Of a DNA stretch of 64,000 nucleotides, positions 33,737 to 41,265 are shown one piece after another. The notes below the pieces were generated by a model. It searched no databases and had not been told where the DNA came from. It saw only the letters and a list, made by a program, of their open reading frames with translations. Made by a program: the position numbers and the translations under genes. How positions within the stretch are numbered: the stretch's first letter is position 1; every line of letters begins with the position of its first letter. The stretch lies in the NCBI RefSeq assembly GCF_009828925.2, contig NZ_WUTY02000002.1, positions 310,001 to 374,000 on the forward strand, in the 5' to 3' direction. Source of the DNA: Methylicorpusculum oleiharenae. GTDB lineage: Bacteria > Pseudomonadota > Gammaproteobacteria > Methylococcales > Methylomonadaceae.

Positions 33737-33943
33737 GTGGCTAATAATTATTCTCAAGCAACGGTTTCACCGGTTCTTCCTGTAGCTGCGGGGAGTCGCT
33801 ATTTTTGCGAAAGCTTGTTTTGGGCATCCCAGCCCAATCAAGCAGCAAAAATTACGCGACCACTGATGCCTCCGGCGGCCCCGATTCGTCCGCGTCGCCT
33901 CGTTTCGACCCAACAAGGGGTCGAAACATTGGCTCTCGCATGA
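33737..33943 (+). CDS. Possible 68-aa protein (GTG start)
   Basis: The start codon is chosen because GGAGG and a standard leader precede GTG 33737. The product (MANNYSQATVSPVLPVAAGS..) is low in charge and Pro/Ala-rich with no recognisable fold. Its last third overlaps a strong hairpin (33902-33927), so part or all of this frame may be non-coding. Confidence 0.35.
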   Translation: MANNYSQATVSPVLPVAAGSRYFCESLFWASQPNQAAKITRPLMPPAAPIRPRRLVSTQQGVETLALA

Positions 33944-34070
33944 CTTAACGCCGTTTCGCGATGCCTTGCAGGTTTTCTCCGCAAGCTCCGAAAACCCGCC
34001 CGGCGCTACGGCTATCGGGGACTAAAAATCTTCACTTCGCTAAAGCTCCGTTTCCAAGATTTTCAGCGCT
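33902..34070 (+). ncRNA. Cluster of strong hairpins between two ORFs, possible structured RNA
   Basis: Three perfect stems occur in 170 nt: GTTTCGACCC-AACAAG-GGGTCGAAAC (approximately 33902-33927), GGTTTTC-N12-GAAAACC (33971-33996), and AAAATCTT .. AAGATTTT (in 34020-34065), the last enclosing smaller complementary pieces. The density of pairing exceeds that of neighbouring coding DNA. It may be a regulatory RNA or a long 5' leader for the next gene. Confidence 0.4.
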
Positions 34071-34683
34071 TGTTACTGATTTTGAAATAGTCCTGCTCAA
34101 CGCGTATGGATTTCATTTCGAAACACACGTATCCAACGGTGAGCGCTCCTACTATTTCTACGTTTCTGACGGCGAAAGCGATGAACTCGGTCATTTTGAC
34201 CTTGATTTGATCGAAGAGTATGCCAAGCAAGACGATGAACTCGCCCTTGATTTACGGCAATACATTCTCGAAAACGGCGATGGTGACATTGACCAACACA
34301 TTTCATTTAATTACAGCTGGCCTTTATTGTTCCAGCGCATCCTTAACAAACCGGGATGCACGATTGATGAAATTGTTGTCGAAGGCGCTTTTTATTGTGA
34401 CAAGTTACGAGAAGGTGAGTTTGGTGGCTGGATTACCAGAATTACCCGGTTTACTGTCCAGCACGGTGGTACTCAGGCCATGTTGATTCAAATGCAACAA
34501 GAGTCTGCTTTCTTGGAGGCTCTTGATACTGTTTATCAATTGGCTTCGGCTAATTGTGCCGACAATGAACACGATCCTGAAGATCCGCTGTTGGATGAAT
34601 GCTTGTCTGAAGACTGTCGCAAACAACGCGCTGCGCTCGACCTCATCCACGATTATTACGTCAATCATGAATTGAATCGTTAA
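33961..34683 (+). CDS. Hypothetical acidic protein, up to 240 aa (start uncertain)
   Basis: From about residue 40 the sequence is good protein (DFEIVLLNAYGFHFETHVSN; DGDIDQHISFNYSWPLLFQR; FGGWITRITRFTVQHGGTQA). The first ~38 residues are Pro/Arg-rich and are read from the hairpin cluster, and no RBS precedes ATG 33961. The gene also lacks the usual alternating-block leader. I suspect that the true start is a non-ATG codon further in. Function unknown. Confidence 0.5.
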   Translation: MPCRFSPQAPKTRPALRLSGTKNLHFAKAPFPRFSALVTDFEIVLLNAYGFHFETHVSNGERSYYFYVSDGESDELGHFDLDLIEEYAKQDDELALDLRQYILENGDGDIDQHISFNYSWPLLFQRILNKPGCTIDEIVVEGAFYCDKLREGEFGGWITRITRFTVQHGGTQAMLIQMQQESAFLEALDTVYQLASANCADNEHDPEDPLLDECLSEDCRKQRAALDLIHDYYVNHELNR

Positions 34684-34685
34684 TT

Positions 34686-34752
34686 AACCCTCTAGGGGCA
34701 ATCGTGCTCCTTTTGGGATTATGACTTACCTCTTGTTTTACTGGAGCAGTTT
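34686..34752 (+). promoter_or_regulatory. Alternating-block leader before 34753
   Basis: CCC-TCTA-GGGGCAATCGT .. CTCC-TTTT-GGGA .. ATGACTTACCTC, TTGTTTT, GGAG. Block order is kept, but the outer arms pair less well than in the other copies. Confidence 0.5.
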
Positions 34753-35232
34753 ATGAAAAGAATTCTTACTCCTGATCAGGCAATTGCTTATTTTTCTATT
34801 GTTTTGGATGAGCTAAGTATTGACCCATTCAATGAAAGTTCTGTTTTCTGTTCGGAATATATCAATTTGGATTTTGCTGGTATTGCAATGCCGGCTATTC
34901 AAATAGATCCACCGCTGACTTATGAGCAACGTGCTTTAATCGGCCAATTGTGTGACAAAAATCGATCTTCACAAAAATATCGGTTTGCGAAACTCTTGCG
35001 TCATTTCCGGCACAAGATATCGAACTATCTTAATTCCAAGAACCTTCAAGATGCCCACTATGCATGGAGAAGAGATCCTTTGAATGTCGGTCTCGATTTT
35101 TCTTTAAGTCCACGAGGCATTGCAGAAATGCGATTCCTAAAACGGGTCCGGAGGGCATCCAATAACTCTATTCCCGGCATAGTTGGAAAGAGCTACACAG
35201 AATATCTAAATGGTGTTTTTGCCAGAATTTAA
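34753..35232 (+). CDS. Hypothetical protein, 159 aa
   Basis: A soluble protein with no recognised motif (MKRILTPDQAIAYFSIVLDE; PPLTYEQRALIGQLCDKNRS; basic C-terminal half RFLKRVRRASNNSIPGIVGK). Start ATG 34753 follows GGAG at 9 nt. One of the leader-bearing small genes of the array. Confidence 0.6.
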   Translation: MKRILTPDQAIAYFSIVLDELSIDPFNESSVFCSEYINLDFAGIAMPAIQIDPPLTYEQRALIGQLCDKNRSSQKYRFAKLLRHFRHKISNYLNSKNLQDAHYAWRRDPLNVGLDFSLSPRGIAEMRFLKRVRRASNNSIPGIVGKSYTEYLNGVFARI

Positions 35233-35247
35233 CTTTTAATCTTTATT

Positions 35248-35310
35248 AACCCTTGAGGTGAACCATTTGCCTCTCGGGCCCATGGTTTGCCTCTTTTATG
35301 GAGAATGACT
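35248..35310 (+). promoter_or_regulatory. Alternating-block leader before 35311
   Basis: CCC-TT-GAGGTGAACCAT .. GCC-TCTC-GGGC .. ATGGTTTGCCTC, TTTT, GGAG. All 12 positions of the outer arms pair if two G-U pairs are allowed. Nearly identical to the copy at 36562, in which a base of the arm differs and pairing is kept. Confidence 0.8.
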
Positions 35311-35808
35311 ATGAAAAAAGAATTGTTCGAATCAGAACTGCCCAATGGCAATGTCATCAAATATGCTCGATTGCCTTCAGACACCTGTTACCACCAGGAA
35401 ACGCCCGATCAAGTAATCCGCCTTTTGGAGAACCTTCAAAAATGCGGCACTGAAGTCAGGATTTTTTATGGCGATACTCAAACAGGTCAGTCTTGGCATG
35501 ATGAATTTGATATGGTTGGTCGAATTGGACGTTCAACGGGAAGCATCAAAATTCCATTGATAGTGCCCAAGGGAGACTCTGGCGGTCCTGCTTTACTGGA
35601 TCACTGCATTATCCGTATCGATACTCGTATGGAAACGCTCTATCAGCACAAGAAGTTTCGTGTTGGTGACATGACGTTAGCTCAAGGTAATGACAACCAA
35701 CTACCCTGGGAAGTGTTTATCGACAGAGCTCTGCATGCTCGATTTGTACTGAATGCTGAAGCGACTAAATTCATGAGCTTCTTGCAAGGCAACTTGTTTG
35801 CGATGTGA
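35311..35808 (+). CDS. Hypothetical protein, 165 aa
   Basis: Start ATG 35311 is 7 nt after GGAG; earlier in-frame starts lie in the leader. Soluble (MKKELFESELPNGNVIKYAR; IPLIVPKGDSGGPALLDHCI; HARFVLNAEATKFMSFLQGN). The PKGDSGGP stretch superficially recalls the serine-protease 'GDSGGP' motif, but no His/Asp partners are evident, so no protease is claimed. Confidence 0.6.
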   Translation: MKKELFESELPNGNVIKYARLPSDTCYHQETPDQVIRLLENLQKCGTEVRIFYGDTQTGQSWHDEFDMVGRIGRSTGSIKIPLIVPKGDSGGPALLDHCIIRIDTRMETLYQHKKFRVGDMTLAQGNDNQLPWEVFIDRALHARFVLNAEATKFMSFLQGNLFAM

Positions 35809-35816
35809 GGTCTCTT

Positions 35817-36149
35817 ATGTATTCGCAAGAAATTATTTTCTTCATTATTCAAAACCTCCTTCAATCAAACCGTTGGAGTAATTTTGAACCGCCATCAACC
35901 GCTTTGTCATTCAAGTTATATGACACAGCTGTTGGTAAAAAAGAGGCGCAAGTCTATTTTTCTACTGGCGATGAATATAATTGGGTTTTATCAGGCCTTT
36001 ATGAAAGTCAAGGTCATAACATTCTTTCCACTGCTTCCGTTCTAATCCAAAAGGATTGCTCGATTGCAAATTTGATTGAGAGTTGCACCCAATTTTTAAC
36101 GGATGTCGAATCGCGTATATCTCAAAGCTATGCCGTGAGATTGCTTTGA
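35817..36149 (+). CDS. Hypothetical protein, 110 aa
   Basis: ATG 35817 lies 8 bp after the previous stop with GAGG overlapping that stop, so it is coupled to the preceding gene and has no leader of its own. Soluble (MYSQEIIFFIIQNLLQSNRW; LYESQGHNILSTASVLIQKD). No motif recognised. Confidence 0.55.
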   Translation: MYSQEIIFFIIQNLLQSNRWSNFEPPSTALSFKLYDTAVGKKEAQVYFSTGDEYNWVLSGLYESQGHNILSTASVLIQKDCSIANLIESCTQFLTDVESRISQSYAVRLL

Positions 36150-36163
36150 CCCAATCTATTTTT

Positions 36164-36228
36164 AAACCCCTGAGGGAAACTATTTTTCCTCATGGATCAT
36201 GGTTTTCCTCTTTTTTGAGAGTAAAACC
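36164..36228 (+). promoter_or_regulatory. Alternating-block leader before 36229
   Basis: CCCC-T-GAGGGAAACTAT .. TCC-TCAT-GGA .. ATGGTTTTCCTC, TTTTTT, GAGAGTAAAACC. The outer arms pair throughout with G-U pairs. The 3' arm also matches GAG..AAAACCAT at the start codon with a short internal loop. Confidence 0.75.
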
Positions 36229-36546
36229 ATGGATACAGATTTGATCACAAAGGTTACCCAGGTTATCCCAAGGCAAGACGGTTCTGAACTTAAAATTGTT
36301 GTTGAACAGATGACTGGCCTTGGTTTGCATGGCTCCCTATGGATTTATGTTCATCGTCGCGAAACGATTGATCACCCTTGGATATTGCTTAGCGATAAGC
36401 CTCATCCTAATTGGCGATCTATGTCCGTAAATGACTATATTGAGCATGGTCGTTCTGAAATTTTCCAATCAGTTTCTCCTGGAGAAATCCTTAAATTGAT
36501 CCACATGATTGGCAAACCAATGACTTCATTACAAGTCACTGTGTAA
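36229..36546 (+). CDS. Hypothetical protein, 105 aa
   Basis: A compact beta-rich soluble protein (MDTDLITKVTQVIPRQDGSE; LGLHGSLWIYVHRRETIDHP). ATG 36229 is set by the leader. No family recognised. Confidence 0.55.
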   Translation: MDTDLITKVTQVIPRQDGSELKIVVEQMTGLGLHGSLWIYVHRRETIDHPWILLSDKPHPNWRSMSVNDYIEHGRSEIFQSVSPGEILKLIHMIGKPMTSLQVTV

Positions 36547-36561
36547 TTTTTTAAATTTTAT

Positions 36562-36627
36562 TAACCCTTGAGGTAAACCATTTGCCTCTCGGGCCCATGG
36601 TTTGCCTCTTTTATGGAGATACACACC
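36562..36627 (+). promoter_or_regulatory. Alternating-block leader before the CobT-like gene
   Basis: CCC-TT-GAGGTAAACCAT .. GCC-TCTC-GGGC .. ATGGTTTGCCTC, TTTT, GGAG. The outer arms pair over 12 positions. ATGGT of the 3' arm is also complementary to ACCAT at the start codon. Confidence 0.8.
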
Positions 36628-38430
36628 ATGAACAATCAAGACTTGAATAACGCCTTTCCAATCGTTGCTGCTGCTTTGGGCAACAAATTTGGCGTCAAAG
36701 TTTCTGTTGGCGGAGACGATGCTTATACAACTGGGGATCGCATTCACCTTCCAGCCTTAGACACGGAAGATAACAATATCAAGGATATTGCCTGGGGTTA
36801 TTTGGCGCATGAAGCTGCGCACGTTCGTTTCACTGATTTTGGTGAGTTTCGAAACGCCGCAACAAATCCGTTACGTAAAAACATCGTTAATATCCTGGAA
36901 GATATCCGCATCGAGAAATCCATGCAGGATCCCTATCCAGGTACAAAACGGACTACGGAAAAAGTGGTTGAATACTTGGTGAAAACGGGTGGTTTTGGCT
37001 TTGTCACAAAAGATCAAGATCCTCATCCAGCCAAAGTGCTATCGCAATTCATGTTGTTCCGTTTAAGACACGATATTCTGGGTCAAAAAGCCTTGGCTTC
37101 GTTCGCGGATTCTGCTGAATCGCTATTGGAAGAAACTTTCCCAACCGGCGCGGTTACCCGATTGTTTGGCCTTTTGTCCGATGTGCCTCATTTGAATGAA
37201 ACCCGTGATTGCGTTCGGCTTGCCGATCAGATTTTGCGGATGATTCAAGAAGAGCAAGAAAAGGCTGAAGAAGAAGCCAGGCATCAACAGTCGCAACAAT
37301 CACCGAGCAGCGCTGGTGGACAATCAGATCCGTCTGATGACGCCACCGACGATCAAAGTGATGATTTATCGTCTGATACTGATGATTCTCAACAGAATCA
37401 ACAGTCGCAGCCCGATAACGCCAATGGCCAATCAGATACGTCTGATCCTGCCGATGACAACTCGGATCAACAGTCTGGACAGGGTGCAACATCATCCCAT
37501 TCGGGTGCCGATGACCCCTCTCAGGATGCCGAACAATTGGCGCAAATCTTGTCTTCCCTGCTTTCAGCCAGTCAAGATGATTTGCCTGATGATTTGTTTG
37601 AAGCCGTGCAAGAGTTGTTGGGTAATCAGCCAAGAAACAGTTACGACTCTGATATTCATTTGCCCCTGGCGATGGAATCGGCGCGTAATCCGTCGATTGG
37701 CAATGCGATATTGAATCGAGCCCTTTCTGAATCCGGCAAAATCCGGGCTTCGTTACAAGGCCTGATTCAATCCAGCCGTTATGAACGTCCGATCAACAAA
37801 CGATCTGGTAACAGAATCGATGGTCGTAAGCTGGTTCGATTGTCTCAAGGGGATTCTCGTGTTTTCGAACGCAGAACTCACAAGCAGGCGCCCAATACGG
37901 CTTTACACTTGTTGGTTGATGCGTCGGGTTCGATGAATCGTTGTATCAGCTTGAATTCATCGATCACCCTGGCAGATCTGGCTATGGATTCGGCAGTTGC
38001 TTTGGCTTTGGCGCTTGAAGGCATTTCGGGTGTCAATCCGGCGATAACACGTTTCCCACATGAAGATACTGACAACGTCACTCCATTGTTGAAGCATGGC
38101 CAAAAGGTTCGTCCCAATGCGGCTGTGTTTTCTGCAATTACCAATGGAGGAACGCCGCTTCATACCGCAATTTGGTATGCCGCTGCGAGTGTTATGGCAA
38201 CCAAGGAAGATCGCAAGGTCATCATGGTTCTCACCGACGGTGAGCCTGATGATTTCGATGCCACCAAGTCAGTTATCCGGCGCTGTCAAGCGACTGGTAT
38301 TGAATTGGTGGGTGTGGGAATCTGTATCGACATCCGTCATCTGTTTGATCATTCGATCTGCATCAACAATGTGTCCGATCTGCGTTCAGAGCTGTTCAGA
38401 ATCAGCAAGGATTTGTTGTTGGCTGCTTGA
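36628..38430 (+). CDS. CobT-like protein: HExxH metal-site domain plus VWA domain
   Basis: 600 aa. The N-terminal domain contains H61-E-A-A-H65 (LAHEAAHVRFTDFG) and, about 25 residues on, NILEDIRIEK with E91, the spacing of a zinc metallopeptidase site. Residues ~215-310 are a low-complexity Gln/Ser/Asp linker. The C-terminal VWA domain has a MIDAS motif D-A-S-G-S (LLVDASGSMNRC, ~430) and later NGGTPLHTA and LTDGEPDDF. With the CobS-like ATPase and DUF3150 protein upstream it forms a MoxR/VWA-type pair. No cobaltochelatase CobN is present, so a substrate other than hydrogenobyrinate is likely. Confidence 0.85.
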   Translation: MNNQDLNNAFPIVAAALGNKFGVKVSVGGDDAYTTGDRIHLPALDTEDNNIKDIAWGYLAHEAAHVRFTDFGEFRNAATNPLRKNIVNILEDIRIEKSMQDPYPGTKRTTEKVVEYLVKTGGFGFVTKDQDPHPAKVLSQFMLFRLRHDILGQKALASFADSAESLLEETFPTGAVTRLFGLLSDVPHLNETRDCVRLADQILRMIQEEQEKAEEEARHQQSQQSPSSAGGQSDPSDDATDDQSDDLSSDTDDSQQNQQSQPDNANGQSDTSDPADDNSDQQSGQGATSSHSGADDPSQDAEQLAQILSSLLSASQDDLPDDLFEAVQELLGNQPRNSYDSDIHLPLAMESARNPSIGNAILNRALSESGKIRASLQGLIQSSRYERPINKRSGNRIDGRKLVRLSQGDSRVFERRTHKQAPNTALHLLVDASGSMNRCISLNSSITLADLAMDSAVALALALEGISGVNPAITRFPHEDTDNVTPLLKHGQKVRPNAAVFSAITNGGTPLHTAIWYAAASVMATKEDRKVIMVLTDGEPDDFDATKSVIRRCQATGIELVGVGICIDIRHLFDHSICINNVSDLRSELFRISKDLLLAA

Positions 38431-38578
38431 TCTTAAAAAACCGTAGCCATTCATGTTTGAGTGGCTATTTCCTTTCCAGACATTGAGTGCTTTCCTTGTG
38501 AAAGCCTCTTTGTCTATTTTTCCCAAGAGGACGTTTTGGAAAGCGTTTAATAGTTTTTCTGATCATTTTTCAAAACGT

Positions 38579-38667
38579 TTTTTTGTAGTTCTCTAAGAGA
38601 ACTCAAAAGCAAGTGCCCATTCAGCACTCAAAATAAAGAACCTGTTAAGCGCTTCGGCGTGATTTCT
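38579..38667 (+). repeat. L-element copy 2, truncated (leader part only)
   Basis: It matches the last ~85 bp of the other copies, from TTTTTGTAGTTCTCTAAGAG to the C-UUCG-G hairpin (GCGCTTCGGCG). The promoter half is missing. In its place 38531-38580 holds another hairpin (ACGTTTTG .. CAAAACGT). This gene group may thus be read from upstream. Confidence 0.8.
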
Positions 38668-38736
38668 AAACCCACTTGGGAAACACATCCCCGGTGGGGT
38701 CTGTGTTTCTCTTATTTTATTTTTGGAGAACATAAA
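38668..38736 (+). promoter_or_regulatory. Alternating-block leader before 38737
   Basis: CCC-ACTT-GGGAAACACA .. CCCC-GGT-GGGG .. TGTGTTTCTC, T-rich, GGAGAACATA. The outer arms pair over 10 positions (one G-U). The 3' arm pairs with GAGAA and CATA of the Shine-Dalgarno region around one bulged base. Confidence 0.75.
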
Positions 38737-39456
38737 ATGACGTCAAACATTCTATCTAAAGGAGTAGAAAAATCCCCTCGGATTGCTTTAATTACCTTAT
38801 CTTCAGGTGATTGTGGATTGATTTTCAATGAACGTGTCATCATGACCGCTGATCCGAATTTCGAGCCTGTTGACCAGGTTGAGACCGTTGCATTTAATCT
38901 TGCCAATGCATTGCCATGTGACATCAATGTTTTCACTATGCCTGTGCCACTGAAAGAAGATTGGAATTGGAGTGATGTTTTGTCTCTTCATCTCAGACCC
39001 GATCTTAAGCTTTATCGAGTGGCATATCATGAAGAAATGGGTAACAAGGCCATCTTGCAATTCGATTGTTTTGCTTCTGATCCAGAGCATGCCATTGAGC
39101 AAGCAGAAGATGCTTATCCTGGCTCAGAGATTCTTTTTGCTGCTGAATTCGTTGCCACTGAGGATTGCTATCTATGGACGATTCGTGAGGCTTTGGAACA
39201 ATCGAGGGCAGCATTGCCTGATCAAGCTTTTGCTAGGCAATATAGTGTTCAGCCTGACTTGATTTGCCGAATCAATTCAGCATTGGATGACGTTTCGGAT
39301 GACGAACATCTCTTGCGACTGCTGACTGAAGCAAGAATTGCTTTGCCATTAGCTTGGAAAAATCAGGGCGGTTGTGATTTGAAATTACTCAGATCGATCG
39401 ACTTGGTATTGCAGTCAAACGTCTTGCCAGTTCGTGAGTCTGTTATTGTCGAATAA
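38737..39456 (+). CDS. Hypothetical protein, 239 aa
   Basis: Start ATG 38737 behind GGAG. A soluble, acidic protein (LITLSSGDCGLIFNERVIMT; PVPLKEDWNWSDVLSLHLRP; SDPEHAIEQAEDAYPGSEIL). The AIEQAEDAYPG segment resembles the 'A...A...FPG' helix of small DpnD/PcfM-like or DUF-type proteins, too weakly to name. Function unknown. Confidence 0.6.
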   Translation: MTSNILSKGVEKSPRIALITLSSGDCGLIFNERVIMTADPNFEPVDQVETVAFNLANALPCDINVFTMPVPLKEDWNWSDVLSLHLRPDLKLYRVAYHEEMGNKAILQFDCFASDPEHAIEQAEDAYPGSEILFAAEFVATEDCYLWTIREALEQSRAALPDQAFARQYSVQPDLICRINSALDDVSDDEHLLRLLTEARIALPLAWKNQGGCDLKLLRSIDLVLQSNVLPVRESVIVE

Positions 39457-39472
39457 TTAATTCTATTAGTTT

Positions 39473-39546
39473 CAACCCATCGGGGAACATTATTTCCCGA
39501 CTGGGCATGGTGTTTCCCGTTTCTTTTGTTTAATTGGAGAAATACT
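39473..39546 (+). promoter_or_regulatory. Alternating-block leader before 39547
   Basis: CCC-ATC-GGGGAACATTAT .. CCC-GACT-GGG .. ATGGTGTTTCCC, T-rich, GGAGAAATACTATG. The outer arms pair over 12 positions with G-U pairs. The 3' arm pairs with GAGAAATACTAT at 11 of 12, covering Shine-Dalgarno and start. This is one of the clearest switch examples. Confidence 0.82.
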
Positions 39547-40365
39547 ATGACTACCCGTCAAAAAACAATTAATTTGGTTATTCACCTTGAAGGCGGTTTA
39601 ATTCATGCGGTTTACACCGATTCGCCTCTCAATATCCGTGTTGCTATACAGGATCTCGATGTTGAAGGAGCAGACTTGGACGAAATCGCAACTTTTCCAG
39701 ACGGAACCGAGTTTGTCGGAAGTATCCAATCGGCTGTTTTCAATAGCATGTGTATTGATGAGGTATTTTCCGCTCTGGATTCGTCTTTTTTAACCGAATC
39801 CAAAACAGCCGATCCTCAACAGGAAAACTACATCAAAATGCACGCCAAATTCTGTCCAAACTGTGGCTCTGCAAACATTGAGTCTTACGGCGCGATGGAG
39901 GCAGATGGCGATCTGGCTTGGTCACATGTGACTTGCGCCAATTGCTCTTCAACTTGGCAAGACAACTATCGTTTGGAATCATTTTCTGAACTTAATGCTA
40001 CTGCTCTAAAGGTCATTAAGTCTGATTCTGAGCGAGGCTATTGGTCTAATGGTCAGGGATGGGTTTTTGATGTTGCTTCTGCTACTAAATTTTCCATTTC
40101 AAGGCTTAGTCTTTATTTGCCAGCTGCCTCTGCTATGGACGCTGAATACATCCATCTTTCTGATGCTACAGACTACATCCCCAATGAAATTAATGTTGGT
40201 GATCAGGTTTTTTGGAATGACCCTGACCAAGGGCTAAGTAGCGGTATCTACACCATAGATGCCGTCCTGACCGAAAACGGTAAATTGCTCCACGGTAGCG
40301 ACATCTGCCTTCTTAAAAATGATGTAGGCTCGCAAGCAGAAGTCTTTGCCCATGAGCTAAGTTAA
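39547..40365 (+). CDS. Hypothetical protein with a central zinc ribbon, 272 aa
   Basis: A four-cysteine ribbon at residues ~102-138 (FCPNCGSANIES .. VTCANCSSTW) is flanked by unrecognised parts. The C-terminal part (GVLxYIPNEINVGDQVFWND-like, at ~210) looks like a small beta-barrel. Zinc ribbons of this type often bind nucleic acid. Start ATG 39547 behind GGAG. Confidence 0.65.
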   Translation: MTTRQKTINLVIHLEGGLIHAVYTDSPLNIRVAIQDLDVEGADLDEIATFPDGTEFVGSIQSAVFNSMCIDEVFSALDSSFLTESKTADPQQENYIKMHAKFCPNCGSANIESYGAMEADGDLAWSHVTCANCSSTWQDNYRLESFSELNATALKVIKSDSERGYWSNGQGWVFDVASATKFSISRLSLYLPAASAMDAEYIHLSDATDYIPNEINVGDQVFWNDPDQGLSSGIYTIDAVLTENGKLLHGSDICLLKNDVGSQAEVFAHELS

Positions 40366-40372
40366 CATTCGA

Positions 40373-40573
40373 ACGAAAGGCACGCTAAAACAGGTGTCTT
40401 TCGAATTTCACAGCCAGACGGTATCGTGCATAATGTTCATACCGTCTTCCCAGAATGTTCTTTCAGAGTGCATTGTGGAAAGACGGAATTTTTGCAGTTC
40501 TCTAAGAGAGCTCAAAAGCAAGTGCCCATTCAGCACTCAAAATAAAGAACCTGTTAAGCGCTTCGGCGTGATG
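40373..40573 (+). promoter_or_regulatory. L-element copy 3, upstream of ssb
   Basis: A hairpin CGAAAGGCAC .. GTGTCTTTCG (one G-U pair) opens the element. Promoter TTCACA (40407-40412), 16 bp, CATAAT (40429-40434) follows. The leader stems GTTCTTT:AAAGAAC and GAGTGC:GCACTC and the end hairpin CGC-UUCG-GCG are all conserved. A further small hairpin (ACGGC-ATT-GCCGT, 40580-40592) precedes the next leader. Confidence 0.85.
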
Positions 40574-40597
40574 TTTTTAACGGCATTGCCGTATTTT

Positions 40598-40671
40598 AAC
40601 CCTCTGGGAGACTATTTCCTTTGAGGGTAATGGTCTCCATTTTTACTTTACTGTTATTAAGGAGCACCATC
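40598..40671 (+). promoter_or_regulatory. Alternating-block leader before ssb
   Basis: CCC-TCT-GGGAGACTAT .. TTCC-TTTGA-GGG .. ATGGTCTCC, T-rich, GGAGCACCAT. GGAGACTAT and ATGGTCTCC pair fully (one G-U). ATGGTCTCC also pairs with GGAG-C-ACCAT with one bulge. Confidence 0.78.
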
Positions 40672-41121
40672 ATGTACAACAAATCGCAATTAATTGGACG
40701 TTTAGGCCGTGATCCAGAAGTTCGCTTTACGGCGGAAGGCAAAGCAGTTGCCAACTTAGCCGTTGCGACCAAGGAATCATGGAAAGATAAAGCCTCAGGC
40801 GAGCGTAAGGAAAGTACGGAATGGCATCGAGTCGTTCTGTTCGGAAAGCTTGCTGAAATTGCGCGTGATTATCTTCATAAAGGCGCATTAGTTATGCTTG
40901 AAGGTCCTATCCGGACCCGCAAGTGGCAGAAAGATGGCGTTGATCAATTTACGACTGAAATTCATGCCGACACAATGAAAATGCTAGGAGGCAAAAATGA
41001 TAATTCTTCTGGATCATCAACTTCCTCTATTCGTACAGCTAATTCATCCCCGTCATCATCTAAACAAGAACCTGCTTACAGCGCAGATTTTGACGATGAT
41101 TTTGACGATATCCCGTTCTAG
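40672..41121 (+). CDS. ssb: Single-stranded DNA-binding protein
   Basis: 149 aa. The OB-fold is typical ([60 protein letters not shown]). It is followed by a Ser-rich linker and the acidic tip DDFDDIPF, which recruits partner proteins. It protects ssDNA during replication and recombination and is the natural partner of the Bet annealing protein that follows. Confidence 0.97.
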   Translation: MYNKSQLIGRLGRDPEVRFTAEGKAVANLAVATKESWKDKASGERKESTEWHRVVLFGKLAEIARDYLHKGALVMLEGPIRTRKWQKDGVDQFTTEIHADTMKMLGGKNDNSSGSSTSSIRTANSSPSSSKQEPAYSADFDDDFDDIPF

Positions 41122-41184
41122 GAGTCACCTTAGACGCAAATTAGCCTGAACACTGTTCCGTCTTTTTTGAGCGTCGCTAACTAT

Positions 41185-41265
41185 TAACCTTTGCCCTTTG
41201 GGACATCATTTGTCCCCTTGGGATTCGTGATGTTCCTTCCTTTTTTATCTTTTAGGAGTTACACC
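41185..41265 (+). promoter_or_regulatory. Alternating-block leader before bet
   Basis: CCC-TTT-GGGACATCAT .. GTCCCC-TT-GGG .. GTGATGTTCC, TTTTTT, GGAG. The outer arms pair over 10 positions with G-U pairs. Complementarity to the Shine-Dalgarno is partial. Confidence 0.72.

Noticed and set aside
35311-35808. Serine protease, from the PKGDSGGP string
   Set aside because: No His/Asp catalytic partners, no signal peptide and the wrong size; the match is probably chance.
37154-37633. Minus-strand 159-aa frame within the CobT-like gene
   Set aside because: It is the complement of the low-complexity Gln/Ser/Asp linker, which leaves all frames open.
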